Source of the DNA: Cellulosimicrobium cellulans
Lineage (GTDB): Bacteria > Actinomycetota > Actinomycetes > Actinomycetales > Cellulomonadaceae
NCBI RefSeq assembly: GCF_016921195.1
Contig: NZ_JAFGYF010000001.1
Coordinates: forward strand, 434,001 to 498,000
Length of the DNA stretch: 64,000 bases
Direction of reading: 5' to 3'
The notes under the pieces are model-generated. The model saw nothing but the letters and a program-made list of their open reading frames with translations, was not told the DNA's origin and searched no databases. How positions within the stretch are numbered: the first letter of the stretch is position 1; each line of letters starts with the position of its first letter. The translations under genes were made by a program, and so were the position numbers. Shown in pieces: positions 1 to 7,175 of this stretch.

Positions 1-276
1 TGGAACCAGCTGGGGTCGTTGGCCGAGAGGTTCTACGCGGACTGCGCCGACGTGCCGTGGCCTGCGCTGCTCGCCAGGCTCGACGTCGCGCGAGCCGAGA
101 TCGTCGCCCTCGTGTCCGATGCGAGCGACGAGGAGCTGTACGGGGCGCCGTGGTACGGCAAGCACACCGCTGGCCGGATGATCCAGCTCAACACCTCCTC
201 CGCGTACGCCAACGCCCGACGCCGTCTGCGCGCATGGTTGCGCACGTTCCCCGACGGCCCGACCAGCCCGACGTGA
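1..276 (+). CDS. ClbS/DfsB-type four-helix protein, C-terminal part
   Basis: The reading frame is open from base 1 to the TGA at 274-276, so the gene starts left of the window; about 91 residues are visible. The stretch opening with WNQLGSLAERFY, the ALLARLDVARAEIVALV helix and the ending NTSSAYANARRRLRAWLR match what I know of the C-terminal half of ClbS/DfsB (DUF1706) proteins. ClbS itself is a cyclopropane hydrolase that protects colibactin producers; most relatives are uncharacterised DinB-like proteins. Function here is inferred from family resemblance only. No terminator is obvious after it, and the next gene is convergent. Confidence 0.75.
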   Translation, partial: WNQLGSLAERFYADCADVPWPALLARLDVARAEIVALVSDASDEELYGAPWYGKHTAGRMIQLNTSSAYANARRRLRAWLRTFPDGPTSPT

Positions 277-440
277 CACTCGAGCGGTGCGCGCCTCGAG
301 AAGACATCGCACCCTGCACGCCCACGGGCGCGTGAACCGGACGACGGGAGTGGTGCCACGACGGCGACCACTTCGCCGGGGCCGTGCGCTGCGGCCGGGA
401 GCGACGAGCTCGTCGACCCCCCGCGCGCCGCGCGTCTGCG

Positions 441-1109
441 TCAGTGCGCGTACGTCGATTCCGCCCGTCGTGCGATCGCGGCGGCCATGGCCAGGCGTTG
501 GACGTCCGCCTCGACGTCCAGGGCGAGCGGATCGCATGCCAGGACCCATCCTTCACCGGTCGCGAACATGATCCGGCGGTGCCTTCCCGCGGTGCCAGGG
601 GCGGCGGGCAGTGGTGCTTCGAGCACGGCGTGCAGTGCGTGCATCAGATGCTGGCCGCCACCGGGCTGGCACCAGATGTGCGAGCGGGTGCGATGGACGT
701 CGCGGTAGTGCTCGAAGCCCGAGACGTGCGGGGTCAGGTATGCCCGTAGCTTGAGGTCTCTGAACCCGCTGACGAGATCTCCGCCAGGGAAGTACGCATA
801 GGCGCGCGGCAGTGGCACGGCGACCCGCACTCCACTCACGCTCCGGAAGAACTGCGACACCTGGGTGCCACCGACGAACGGCGCGCGATCGTGCACGAAC
901 GCCTCTCGCGTGCCGAAGCGGCCCCGCATCTCGTGAGTGACCTCGACCGTCTCTGGACGCGGAGGGCTCCCGGTCATCACGTCGGGTGGCACTGAGGACT
1001 TCTCGGCGAAGGACCATCCGTGTGCCTCGGCCCACGCGCGCCGTCCGCGTTTCAGCCGTGCCCTCAGCATGCCTGGCCCCGCCCGAGGCCCTCGCCGGCT
1101 GCTGCGCAC
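441..1109 (-). CDS. Hypothetical protein, 222 aa
   Basis: I do not recognise this protein. It is a globular-looking, soluble sequence with no signal peptide and no membrane helix. The core begins AWAEAHGWSFAEKS, a pattern seen at the N terminus of several uncharacterised actinobacterial proteins, followed by alternating strand-like segments (RVAVPLPRAYAYFPGG, GEGWVLACDPLALDVEAD). GTG at 1109 has an AGGA about 8 bases upstream; the ATG at 1070 (209 aa, MLRARLKRG) is an alternative start. Codon use is typical for the window, which supports it being real. It is transcribed towards the ClbS-like gene. Confidence 0.6.
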   Translation of the reverse strand: MRSSRRGPRAGPGMLRARLKRGRRAWAEAHGWSFAEKSSVPPDVMTGSPPRPETVEVTHEMRGRFGTREAFVHDRAPFVGGTQVSQFFRSVSGVRVAVPLPRAYAYFPGGDLVSGFRDLKLRAYLTPHVSGFEHYRDVHRTRSHIWCQPGGGQHLMHALHAVLEAPLPAAPGTAGRHRRIMFATGEGWVLACDPLALDVEADVQRLAMAAAIARRAESTYAH

Positions 1110-1673
1110 GGTGCTCGTCCTGCCGTCACCCGCGTGAATCTACCCGGGAAGCGGGTCGTCAGTGCCCTTCCTCATCGTCGCGGCCCTCACCGGCTTCGCC
1201 CTCGTGATGCAGGTCAGCTTCCTCCGTCGTGATCTGGTGGTCACGGCGACCGGGATCCAGGTCGGGCGCAACGCCCCGCTCTCACAAGTCCGATCGCGGG
1301 CCCCACCCGTCCCACCCGACGCTCGTGACTCCCGGCATGGTCCGACAGCCTCGTCGACGATATCGCTGCACCGCCTCGGACGGGGATGCCACACCCGTGC
1401 GAGGGTGACCGGCATCATCGGGCGCCCTGGTCGCCGCCGCCTTGCCTCCTCGACGTCGCACTCTTCTCGCACGTTCCAACCGGCCGGGCCCACGCCAAGC
1501 GCACTCTGCTCCTCGCCACCGCCAGCTCAGTTGCCGATCTTGCCTAGCCCGTCAGAGTTGTCGCTCCCTCCGCCCCTGAAGGTGGTGCCTCGTGGGTCCG
1601 GGGTCACCTCAAGGATGGGCGTACGCGCGTCCCAGGCGACGCAGAGCGCCTCTGACACCCGACCCAGGAGGTT
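1110..1673. other. Gene-poor stretch with a possible membrane-protein fragment
   Basis: No intact gene is convincing here. From GTG 1162 on the plus strand about 37 residues look genuine: one hydrophobic helix (FLIVAALTGFALVMQVSFL) and then RRDLVVTATGIQVG, which resembles the start of the PH-like domain of small actinobacterial membrane proteins. After about 1275 the frame turns into proline/arginine-rich nonsense. I read it as the remnant of a truncated gene, not an expressed one. The rest of the stretch shows nothing I can support. Confidence 0.3.
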
Positions 1674-2060
1674 CTAGCGAACGACATTGTCCTGATGGAA
1701 CCTCAGGATCCGCTTCTGCGTTGCCGGGTCGAGACGGCGTCGAGGGCTGGTCGACCCGCCCACGTGCATGGCGATCCAGGACCGCAAGACCGTGGGCTGG
1801 ACGTCGACGACCCGTGCGAACTCGTCGACGGTCGGCCACGTCGGTTGGGCGGTACGCACTGCCGGGCCTGTTGCTGCCAGGTGTAGGTCCTCGCCCCACG
1901 CCATGGCTTCTGCGGGCGTGCTGAATCCCCCGATCCGGCCTCGGACGGGGTGGGGCTTGTCCAAGCACCATTCGCTGCCGCGCGCCACGATGCGATAGAT
2001 GCCCTCGTGCGCGCGTGCTTCGTACTCGCCGTTCGGTGCTTGCGCCCAGGTCAGTCCCAT
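1674..2060 (-). CDS. Hypothetical protein with possible HTH, 128 aa
   Basis: An unrecognised small protein. The N-terminal half is strand-rich (GEYEARAHEGIYRIVARG, WCLDKPHPVRGRIGGF). The C-terminal half contains VDEFARVVDVQPTVLRSWI, whose spacing suits a helix-turn-helix, followed by the basic tail RRRLDPATQKRIL. The ATG at 2060 is preceded by an inverted repeat, GGTTCC at 2061-2066 and GGAACC at 2077-2082, which could be an autoregulatory site. No membrane segment or signal peptide is present. The DNA-binding role is inferred from the helix pattern only. Confidence 0.5.
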   Translation of the reverse strand: MGLTWAQAPNGEYEARAHEGIYRIVARGSEWCLDKPHPVRGRIGGFSTPAEAMAWGEDLHLAATGPAVRTAQPTWPTVDEFARVVDVQPTVLRSWIAMHVGGSTSPRRRLDPATQKRILRFHQDNVVR

Positions 2061-2082
2061 GGTTCCAGTGTTCTAGGGAACC
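2061..2082. promoter_or_regulatory. Inverted repeat GGTTCC-N10-GGAACC at the start of the 1674-2060 gene
   Basis: Six-base arms at 2061-2066 and 2077-2082 abut the start codon of the minus-strand gene. The position fits an operator or a hairpin over the ribosome-binding region. It is short enough to be chance. Confidence 0.3.
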
Positions 2083-2172
2083 GCTCTCGCGGCCACGGCG
2101 AGCGTCGACTTCACCCGCTCGCCGCGATCGTCTCTCGGCTGCACGCGGGCCACGGTACGGGCTGAGCGGTGA

Positions 2173-2430
2173 GCGCCCCGCAGGCCCGGTCGCCGCGTCA
2201 CACGACCGATCCTCGTCGGCGCGCACGACTGGAGCGACGTCATCGCCGAGGTCGCGCCGTCCGACGACACCACCGTGACGTCCGACGGGGCAGGCGGCAC
2301 GACGCTGGAGGGCGGCTTCACGAGCATCAAGGACGCCGTCGAGGAGGTCCTTGCGCAGGTAAGGCTGAACGCCTCGGGCTCCGCGATCCTCGTCGAGACC
2401 GCGCAGTGCGGTGTGGGTGATCTGCCGTGA
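2173..2430 (+). pseudogene. C-terminal remnant of a small gene coupled to the sigma factor
   Basis: The frame ending at TGA 2428-2430 reads RPILVGAHDWSDVIAEV and ends in SAILVETAQCGVGDLP, with good codon bias. Its stop overlaps the GTG start of the next gene (GTGA at 2427-2430), as in a coupled operon. However, the frame has no usable start after an in-frame TGA at 2170-2172. Removing one C from the CCCC run at 2176-2179 would join it to GTG 2169. So this is either a frameshifted gene or a sequencing indel. I do not recognise the family. Confidence 0.4.
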
Positions 2431-2966
2431 CACGCCGTGCCTCCGCGTCAGGTGGCGATCGGGACCATGTCGCGGAGGAGGCCTTGCGTGCCAACGCGGC
2501 GGACCTGCTCGCGTATCTCGTGCGGCGCATGGACGCCCAAGACGCGCCCGATGTCCTGAGCACCGTTTTTCGCTACCGCGTGGCGACGCCGCGTGGACCT
2601 GCCGACGGACCCGCAGGGGGCACGGATGTGGCTCTTCGGAGTGGCCCGGCACTCTGCGGCCAATCACCGCAGATCCCAAGCCCGGGCGGACGCCTTGATC
2701 GAGCGGCTGTGCGACGTCTTGCGGACAAGCCCTCCCCCGCGCCTGTGGACGAGGAGGTAGACGCTGTGCGCGCCGCCGTCGTGCAGCTCCCGGCACGCCA
2801 GCGCGAACTCGTACGCCTCGTGCACTGGGACGGCTTCACGCTCGCGCAGGCTGCCGAGGTCGCAGGGATCCGCGCCTCGACCGCGCGCACCCACTACGCC
2901 AGAGCCCGAGTCGCGCTCGAAACACAGCTCCGGCAGACGCATCGGCATCCGCACGCCGTGGCGTGA
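2427..2966 (+). pseudogene. ECF-type RNA polymerase sigma factor with two compensating frameshifts
   Basis: Sigma-70 family protein. Region 2 begins NAADLLAYLVRRMDAQDAPD and continues to LSTVF; region 4 is LVHWDGFTLAQAAEVAGI followed by RASTARTHYARARVAL. Between TTTTT (2566-2570) and CCCCC (2734-2738) the displayed frame is junk. The +1 frame instead reads FATAWRRRVDLPTDPQGARM, then WLFGVARHSAANHRRSQAR, which is classic sigma-2/linker sequence. One extra T and one missing C explain both shifts, so the ORF stays open by accident. The gene would encode about 179 residues if repaired. It is either a decayed gene or two homopolymer sequencing errors. Target promoters are unknown. Confidence 0.7.
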
Positions 2967-3343
2967 GAAGCGGGGATCACCACCCCATGATGTGCTCCTT
3001 CTCGCACCAGCCAGCGTGGGAGACGAGCACGCGTGTCTTGCGCAAGCCGTCCCGCAAACCGTGTTTCCCCTGGTAGATAGGATGAGCGCGGCCACCTACC
3101 GGGCCGTGGCTGGCGCGTGGGTGTGGGATGTTCGCAGCCCGTTCGCTCCGCGCAACGCAGCTTGCGGGCCCGTTCGGTTTCCGTCGGCGGTGCTCGCCCT
3201 GGTGCTGGCGCCTTGGACGCCCCAGTGGTGCTGGGGATTGTGTCGGCAATGACCGACCCCGGAGGCTGGCTGGGTGGCGCGGCGACCATCGCCGCCGTTG
3301 CGGAGGCGTTCCGCTACGCGACGTCGTGAGAATCGGAGGAACG
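2967..3343. other. Intergenic stretch, no supported gene
   Basis: Nothing intact is visible. On the plus strand the frame ending at TGA 3327-3329 finishes with MTDPGGWLGGAATIAAVAEA and five more residues (ATG 3249), a plausible hydrophobic peptide or the end of a broken gene, but it has no clear ribosome-binding site. The sequence GGAGGA at 3335-3340 belongs to the following lipoprotein gene. Confidence 0.3.
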
Positions 3344-3823
3344 GTGATCGTTGTCAACCACAGGAATCGCAACCGGAAGCGGACTTCGTCGGTTGCCGCT
3401 CTTGTCGCGGGGGCTCTTCTGACCATCACGGGCTGCGGCCCTGGACCGCTGGGTCCCGACTCGTGGCGCGAGCACATCCCCGAGGAAGACCTGCGCGAGG
3501 TGGAGCAGCTCGCTGATGCCACTTTGATCGTCTCGAGGTCGCAGGGCGTGCCGGCCGACCTGCAGCTGGAAGCGGCCACCACCTACCTACTGCTCGTGAA
3601 CCGTGACGGGTACGACGAGGTGGATGCGTCGGAGTGCGTCATCGAAGCCGACCCCGCCATCGAGGTCCAGGACGTAGCGCAGTCAGCGTTCAACTACCCG
3701 TACGACTCGACCACGTTCTTCACTTTCGGCGAGTTCACGACAGACGAGGCGATCCTGACGGTGATCGACTGCGACGCCTCGGGGACGACGATCGTCGCCG
3801 TTCCTGAGCATGAGACGGTGTAA
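3344..3823 (+). CDS. Putative lipoprotein, 159 aa
   Basis: A secreted, lipid-anchored protein of unknown function. The N terminus is very basic (NHRNRNRKR), followed by a hydrophobic segment SVAALVAGALLTI and a lipobox ending in TGC, so the mature protein would start at that cysteine. The remainder is acidic, with two further cysteines (SECVIE, VIDCDAS) that could form a disulfide. The GTG start at 3344 is chosen because GGAGGA ends three bases upstream and the signal peptide begins there. No neighbour suggests its role. Confidence 0.7.
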   Translation: MIVVNHRNRNRKRTSSVAALVAGALLTITGCGPGPLGPDSWREHIPEEDLREVEQLADATLIVSRSQGVPADLQLEAATTYLLLVNRDGYDEVDASECVIEADPAIEVQDVAQSAFNYPYDSTTFFTFGEFTTDEAILTVIDCDASGTTIVAVPEHETV

Positions 3824-4321
3824 CCGAGGGTTCAGCCCTCCTGCTCATTACGGTTCCACGCAGGGGCCGGTGACCACCGGTGTCGCCCGTACTCCGGGAG
3901 CGGCGCTGCTCATCCTCGAGGATCGCTCAGTCGAGGTCGCGTTCCGCCGCGGCGAGCCACACCCAGTCCCTGCAGATCTGGCGTCTCATCCAGGCCCGGG
4001 TCCGGGTCTACGTCGTCCGGGGCGCACCGCAGCACGACGACCCGCAGACCGTGGTCGAGCAACACCGCCACCTGCTCGCCGCATGACAGTCCGGTGACCC
4101 GAGACCGAGCGGAACGGCGATCGAGGCCCACATCTCCGAATGCCTGAACCCCTGACCAGCCCCGGCTCACGCTCGCGCCGCGTGGACCGTGCCATGCCGG
4201 GTAGGCCTCAGGGCGAGGATCCGGTGAAGATGGCGGGCGCGGTCCCGGGGGGTAGCCGAAGGCCGTCCTCATGACGAGGCGGGCGATGCCGCGCACGTGC
4301 ACACGCGCAAGGAGGTGGAGG
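3824..4321. other. Intergenic stretch with a possible gene remnant
   Basis: No complete gene is supported. A plus-strand frame ending at 4086 contains LIQARVRVYVVRGAPQHDDP and a following TVVEQHRHLLAA, which reads like the C-terminal end of a real protein, but upstream residues in that frame look non-coding. It may be a remnant. The sequence AAGGAGG at 4309-4315 is the ribosome-binding site of the next gene. Confidence 0.3.
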
Positions 4322-4798
4322 GTGGACGCAATCAGAGTCCGTCGGTTCGCGATCGAGGACTGGGACTGGCTCTCACGCTGGTATGAGGATCCGGTGCTGA
4401 ACGAGCAGCTGGGCCCGCTCGACCAGGAGTGGCTCGAGCACGTGCTCGTGGAGACAGACGGGGTCGAACTCGTCGTGACGATCGAGCGAGAGCCGGTGGC
4501 CGTCGTCGGCTGCGCATGGGCGACCGAAGAGCGCGATGCGGCACACGTCGTCACGGCGCTGGCCGTCGACCCGGATCGGCGCCGCCAGGGGCTCGGGAGG
4601 ACGGCGCTCGATGCCGCGCTCCGCTGGGACGGTCACCCTCCGACACTCGAATGGCGTGCTTTCGTCGACGTCGAGAACCCGGCGGCGGTCGAGTTCTTCC
4701 ACGCATCCGGGTGGATCCAGAAGAGGGTCGGCGACAGCGCGAGACAAGACGATATGCACGAGTTCATCCGTCAAGCGCATGCGGGCAAAAGGTACTAG
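4322..4798 (+). CDS. GNAT family N-acetyltransferase
   Basis: A 158-residue Gcn5-related acyltransferase, transferring acetyl from acetyl-CoA to an unknown amine. The acetyl-CoA-binding motif A is LAVDPDRRRQGLGRTALDAA, with the QGLG turn that holds the pyrophosphate; the C-terminal part NPAAVEFFHASGWIQ is the usual beta-alpha unit ending in a GW. GTG at 4322 is preferred over an upstream ATG at 4271 because AAGGAGG lies six bases before it. It stands alone between two gene-poor stretches. The substrate cannot be predicted. Confidence 0.85.
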   Translation: MDAIRVRRFAIEDWDWLSRWYEDPVLNEQLGPLDQEWLEHVLVETDGVELVVTIEREPVAVVGCAWATEERDAAHVVTALAVDPDRRRQGLGRTALDAALRWDGHPPTLEWRAFVDVENPAAVEFFHASGWIQKRVGDSARQDDMHEFIRQAHAGKRY

Positions 4799-5442
4799 GC
4801 AGGCCACCGTGCGGCTCGAGGCAGCCGCGCACCGCTGGTCCGGCGTCGACTGAGCGGGAGGTGCCTGCGAGGTTGACGTCGAGCGCACCACCCGTGGCGC
4901 CCCCCGTGGGCCCTCACCTGTCCACACCCGCCAGCCCGCTCGTCGACGCGATCGTCGGCGACGCTCGATCCGCCCGCCCGCCCGCCCGCCCGCGGGCGCG
5001 GCGCACTCTGCCTTGTCGGCCAGAGCGGCCCGCGTCACCTGCCCTCAGCGACCAGAGTGCCGACGAGCGCCCGAGCGGCTCGCCGGGACCACGGTGGCGG
5101 TCACTGCGCCGGTCGGACGGTAAGGCGTCGAGCGGCTTGACGTCCGGCAGCGCGCCGAGTGCAGGCGGCGCGAGAGGCCGGCGAGACATGAGAGGCCAGA
5201 GCGTGGTCGCTCGCCGGACGGCGAGGAACCGGCGGGTGAGCAGGAGAGCCAGGAGGGCGGAGCACCCCGTGCCACAAGAGCGATGTCTGCGGCCGCGCAG
5301 CGGCCGCCGCTACGGCCTGACAGGAGCCTCATTCGAAGCGATCGTTGGTGACGACCATCCCGTGCGAGGTTCTGAGCAGGTAGCTCGGCGAGCCTGAGCC
5401 TCGAACCGCGCATGGGCCGCCACGACCCGACGGGAGAACGGT
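4799..5442. other. Gene-free stretch with a GCCC tandem run
   Basis: No frame on either strand shows coding bias or a recognisable domain. Around 4970-4998 there is a short tandem run of CGCC units ending in CGCGGGCGCG. The stretch lies downstream of both flanking genes, which point at each other. I see no further structure that I can support. Confidence 0.4.
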
Positions 5443-5985
5443 TCATCGATCTGGCCGTAGACCCGCCCGGAAGACGGCGGTGATGGTGCCGCGGTCTTCC
5501 GGGGCGCCGAGCCGGACGGTGTGCTCGAACCCGCACGCGAGGTGCATGAGCTGGTCGAGGGTGAGTTCTGTTCGGACGGCCCCGGCCCGCTGGGCGCGGT
5601 CCAGCAGCGTGGCGGCGCTTCGCGTCAGCTCGGCCCTGGCGTCGCGAACCACGGAGGACGACCCGTCCGCAGCCAGGAGCACCTGCTGCAGCCCTTCGTC
5701 GGCGAGCAGCAGGTCGAGCATGGCGGCCAGGAAACCATGGAACGCCGCTCCGGCGTCGTCGAGGGCCAGGGCGGCGCGCGCAGCGTCGAGCGCCCGTTCA
5801 ACGGTGGCAGCGGTGAGCTCCTCGACGAGGGCGTCGACGGTGGGGAAGTGCCGGTAGACGGTCCCGACCCCGACGCCGGCGGCGCGAGCGACGTCATTGA
5901 GTCGCAGGGCCGCGCGGTCTTGGGCGGCGGCCGCGGCGAGGATGCGCTCGCGGCTGCGAGCGGCATCGGCGCGCAGTGGTGTCAT
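5443..5985 (-). CDS. TetR family transcriptional regulator
   Basis: A 180-residue one-component repressor. The N-terminal HTH is clear: SRERILAAAAAQDR, then RLNDVARAAGVGVGTVYRHF, the usual TetR helix 2-3 pattern ending in YRHFP. The rest is an all-helical ligand-binding domain. It diverges from the SDR gene at 6071, with 85 bases between starts holding two matching operator-like palindromes, so it very probably represses that gene and itself. The inducer is unknown; the target suggests a small carbonyl or alcohol compound. ATG 5985 gives a start just before the HTH, normal for the family. Confidence 0.9.
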   Translation of the reverse strand: MTPLRADAARSRERILAAAAAQDRAALRLNDVARAAGVGVGTVYRHFPTVDALVEELTAATVERALDAARAALALDDAGAAFHGFLAAMLDLLLADEGLQQVLLAADGSSSVVRDARAELTRSAATLLDRAQRAGAVRTELTLDQLMHLACGFEHTVRLGAPEDRGTITAVFRAGLRPDR

Positions 5986-6002
5986 GGCCACCACCGTAGC
6001 CG

Positions 6003-6055
6003 AAGTGGATAGGTCATCCGGTATGGTGACGGCTAATCGGATGGACAATCCACTT
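6003..6055. promoter_or_regulatory. Paired TetR operator between divergent genes
   Basis: Two palindromes share the core GGAT-N5-ATCC: one at 6007-6019 (spacer AGGTC) and one at 6039-6051 (spacer GGACA). The flanks are mirrored too: AAGTGGAT at 6003-6010 with ATCCG at 6016-6020, against CGGAT at 6038-6042 with ATCCACTT at 6048-6055. The two sites therefore form one larger inverted repeat, with a TATGGT hexamer (6022-6027) between them. This layout fits a TetR protein controlling both directions. Confidence 0.7.
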
Positions 6056-6070
6056 TGAGACGAGGGCCTG

Positions 6071-7039
6071 ATGACCGAGATCACCACGACGCGCAGCGCG
6101 ACCGACGACTCCGCCTGGGACCCGGCGCGGCTGCCCCGCCAGGACGGACGCACCGTCGTCGTCACCGGCGCGACGTCAGGCATCGGGTACTTCGCGGCGG
6201 AGCAGCTGGCGGCAGCGGGCGCCGACGTCGTGCTCGCCTCCCGCTCCGCCGCCCGGCTCGCGGCGGCGCGCGAGGCGATCCTCGCCCGCACCCCGGACGC
6301 GCACGTGCGGACCGTCGTGCTGGAGCTCGGCTCCCTGCACGCGGTGGACGACGCGGCGGCGGAGCTCGCGGCACTGCCGCGACTCGACGCGGTGTTCCTC
6401 AACGGCGGTGCGATGTCGATGAGTGCCCGCGACCGGACCTCGGACGGCCTCCCGCTGCTGCTCGGCACCCACGTGGTCGGGCACTTCCGGTTGCTCGCCG
6501 GGATCCTGCCCGCGCTCACGGCCACCGCCGTCGCCCACGAGAACGAGAGCCGCGTCGTGCACGCCTCCACCGGGTTCGTCGCACGGTTCCGGCCCCGGTT
6601 CGACGACGCCACCCGGGTCCCGCGGCTCGGCATCGTCGCGTACGCGAAGGCCAAGGCCGTCACGGAGGTCATCGCGTTCGAGCTCGATCGGCGACTGCGC
6701 ACCGCCAGCCACCCGGTGGCCTCGATCGTCACGCACCCCGGCGTCGGCGTGGACGCCAAGACACCCCACCGCCCGGGCATCCGCGACGACACCACGCCGT
6801 ACCAGCGCAACCCCTACACCCCGTGGGCGCAGGGCAAGGACGCCGCGGCGGGGCCGGGGGTGCGTGCGCTGACCGATCCGGGGGTCCGTGGTGGGGAGTA
6901 CGTCGCACCTCGAGAGGGGATGCGGGGCGTGCCGGTGCGGGTACCCACGCCGGCACGTACTGCTGCTCCGGGCGCAGAGGTGGCGCGGCGCGTCTGGACA
7001 CAGGTCGAGGCCCTCGCGGGCGTGAACCTCCCTGTGTGA
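6071..7039 (+). CDS. Short-chain dehydrogenase/reductase
   Basis: A 322-residue NAD(P)-dependent oxidoreductase of the classical-to-retinol-dehydrogenase-like type. The cofactor motif TGATSGIG is at residues 32-39, an NGG element follows the fourth strand (VFLNGGAMS), the catalytic serine is probably S166 in VHASTGF, and the YxxxK pair is Y191/K195 in YAKAK. The longer-than-usual gap between Ser and Tyr is typical of the retinol-dehydrogenase/WWOX-like subgroup. It is divergent from, and probably repressed by, the TetR gene. The substrate is unknown. Confidence 0.9.
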   Translation: MTEITTTRSATDDSAWDPARLPRQDGRTVVVTGATSGIGYFAAEQLAAAGADVVLASRSAARLAAAREAILARTPDAHVRTVVLELGSLHAVDDAAAELAALPRLDAVFLNGGAMSMSARDRTSDGLPLLLGTHVVGHFRLLAGILPALTATAVAHENESRVVHASTGFVARFRPRFDDATRVPRLGIVAYAKAKAVTEVIAFELDRRLRTASHPVASIVTHPGVGVDAKTPHRPGIRDDTTPYQRNPYTPWAQGKDAAAGPGVRALTDPGVRGGEYVAPREGMRGVPVRVPTPARTAAPGAEVARRVWTQVEALAGVNLPV

Positions 7040-7052
7040 GGTCACCACACAG
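7032..7052. terminator. Weak hairpin between convergent genes
   Basis: CTGTGTG (7032-7038) and CACACAG (7046-7052) form a 7-base stem overlapping the stop codon of the SDR gene. There is no U-tract. It lies between two genes pointing at each other, so it may act in both directions. Confidence 0.3.
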
Positions 7053-7175
7053 CAGGCGCAACGACCCGCACGAGCGATCCACTGATGGCGGGTGCTGCGG
7101 ACTCCAGCGGCGCAGTAGAGCGGATCATCCGCGCACCGGGGTCCGCGGTCCTCGAACCTGCGCGCCGCCAGCCTT

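Noticed and set aside
4970-4998. CGCC run considered as a replication origin or recombination site
   Set aside because: It is a short simple-sequence tract without DnaA boxes, AT-rich DNA or flanking repeats.
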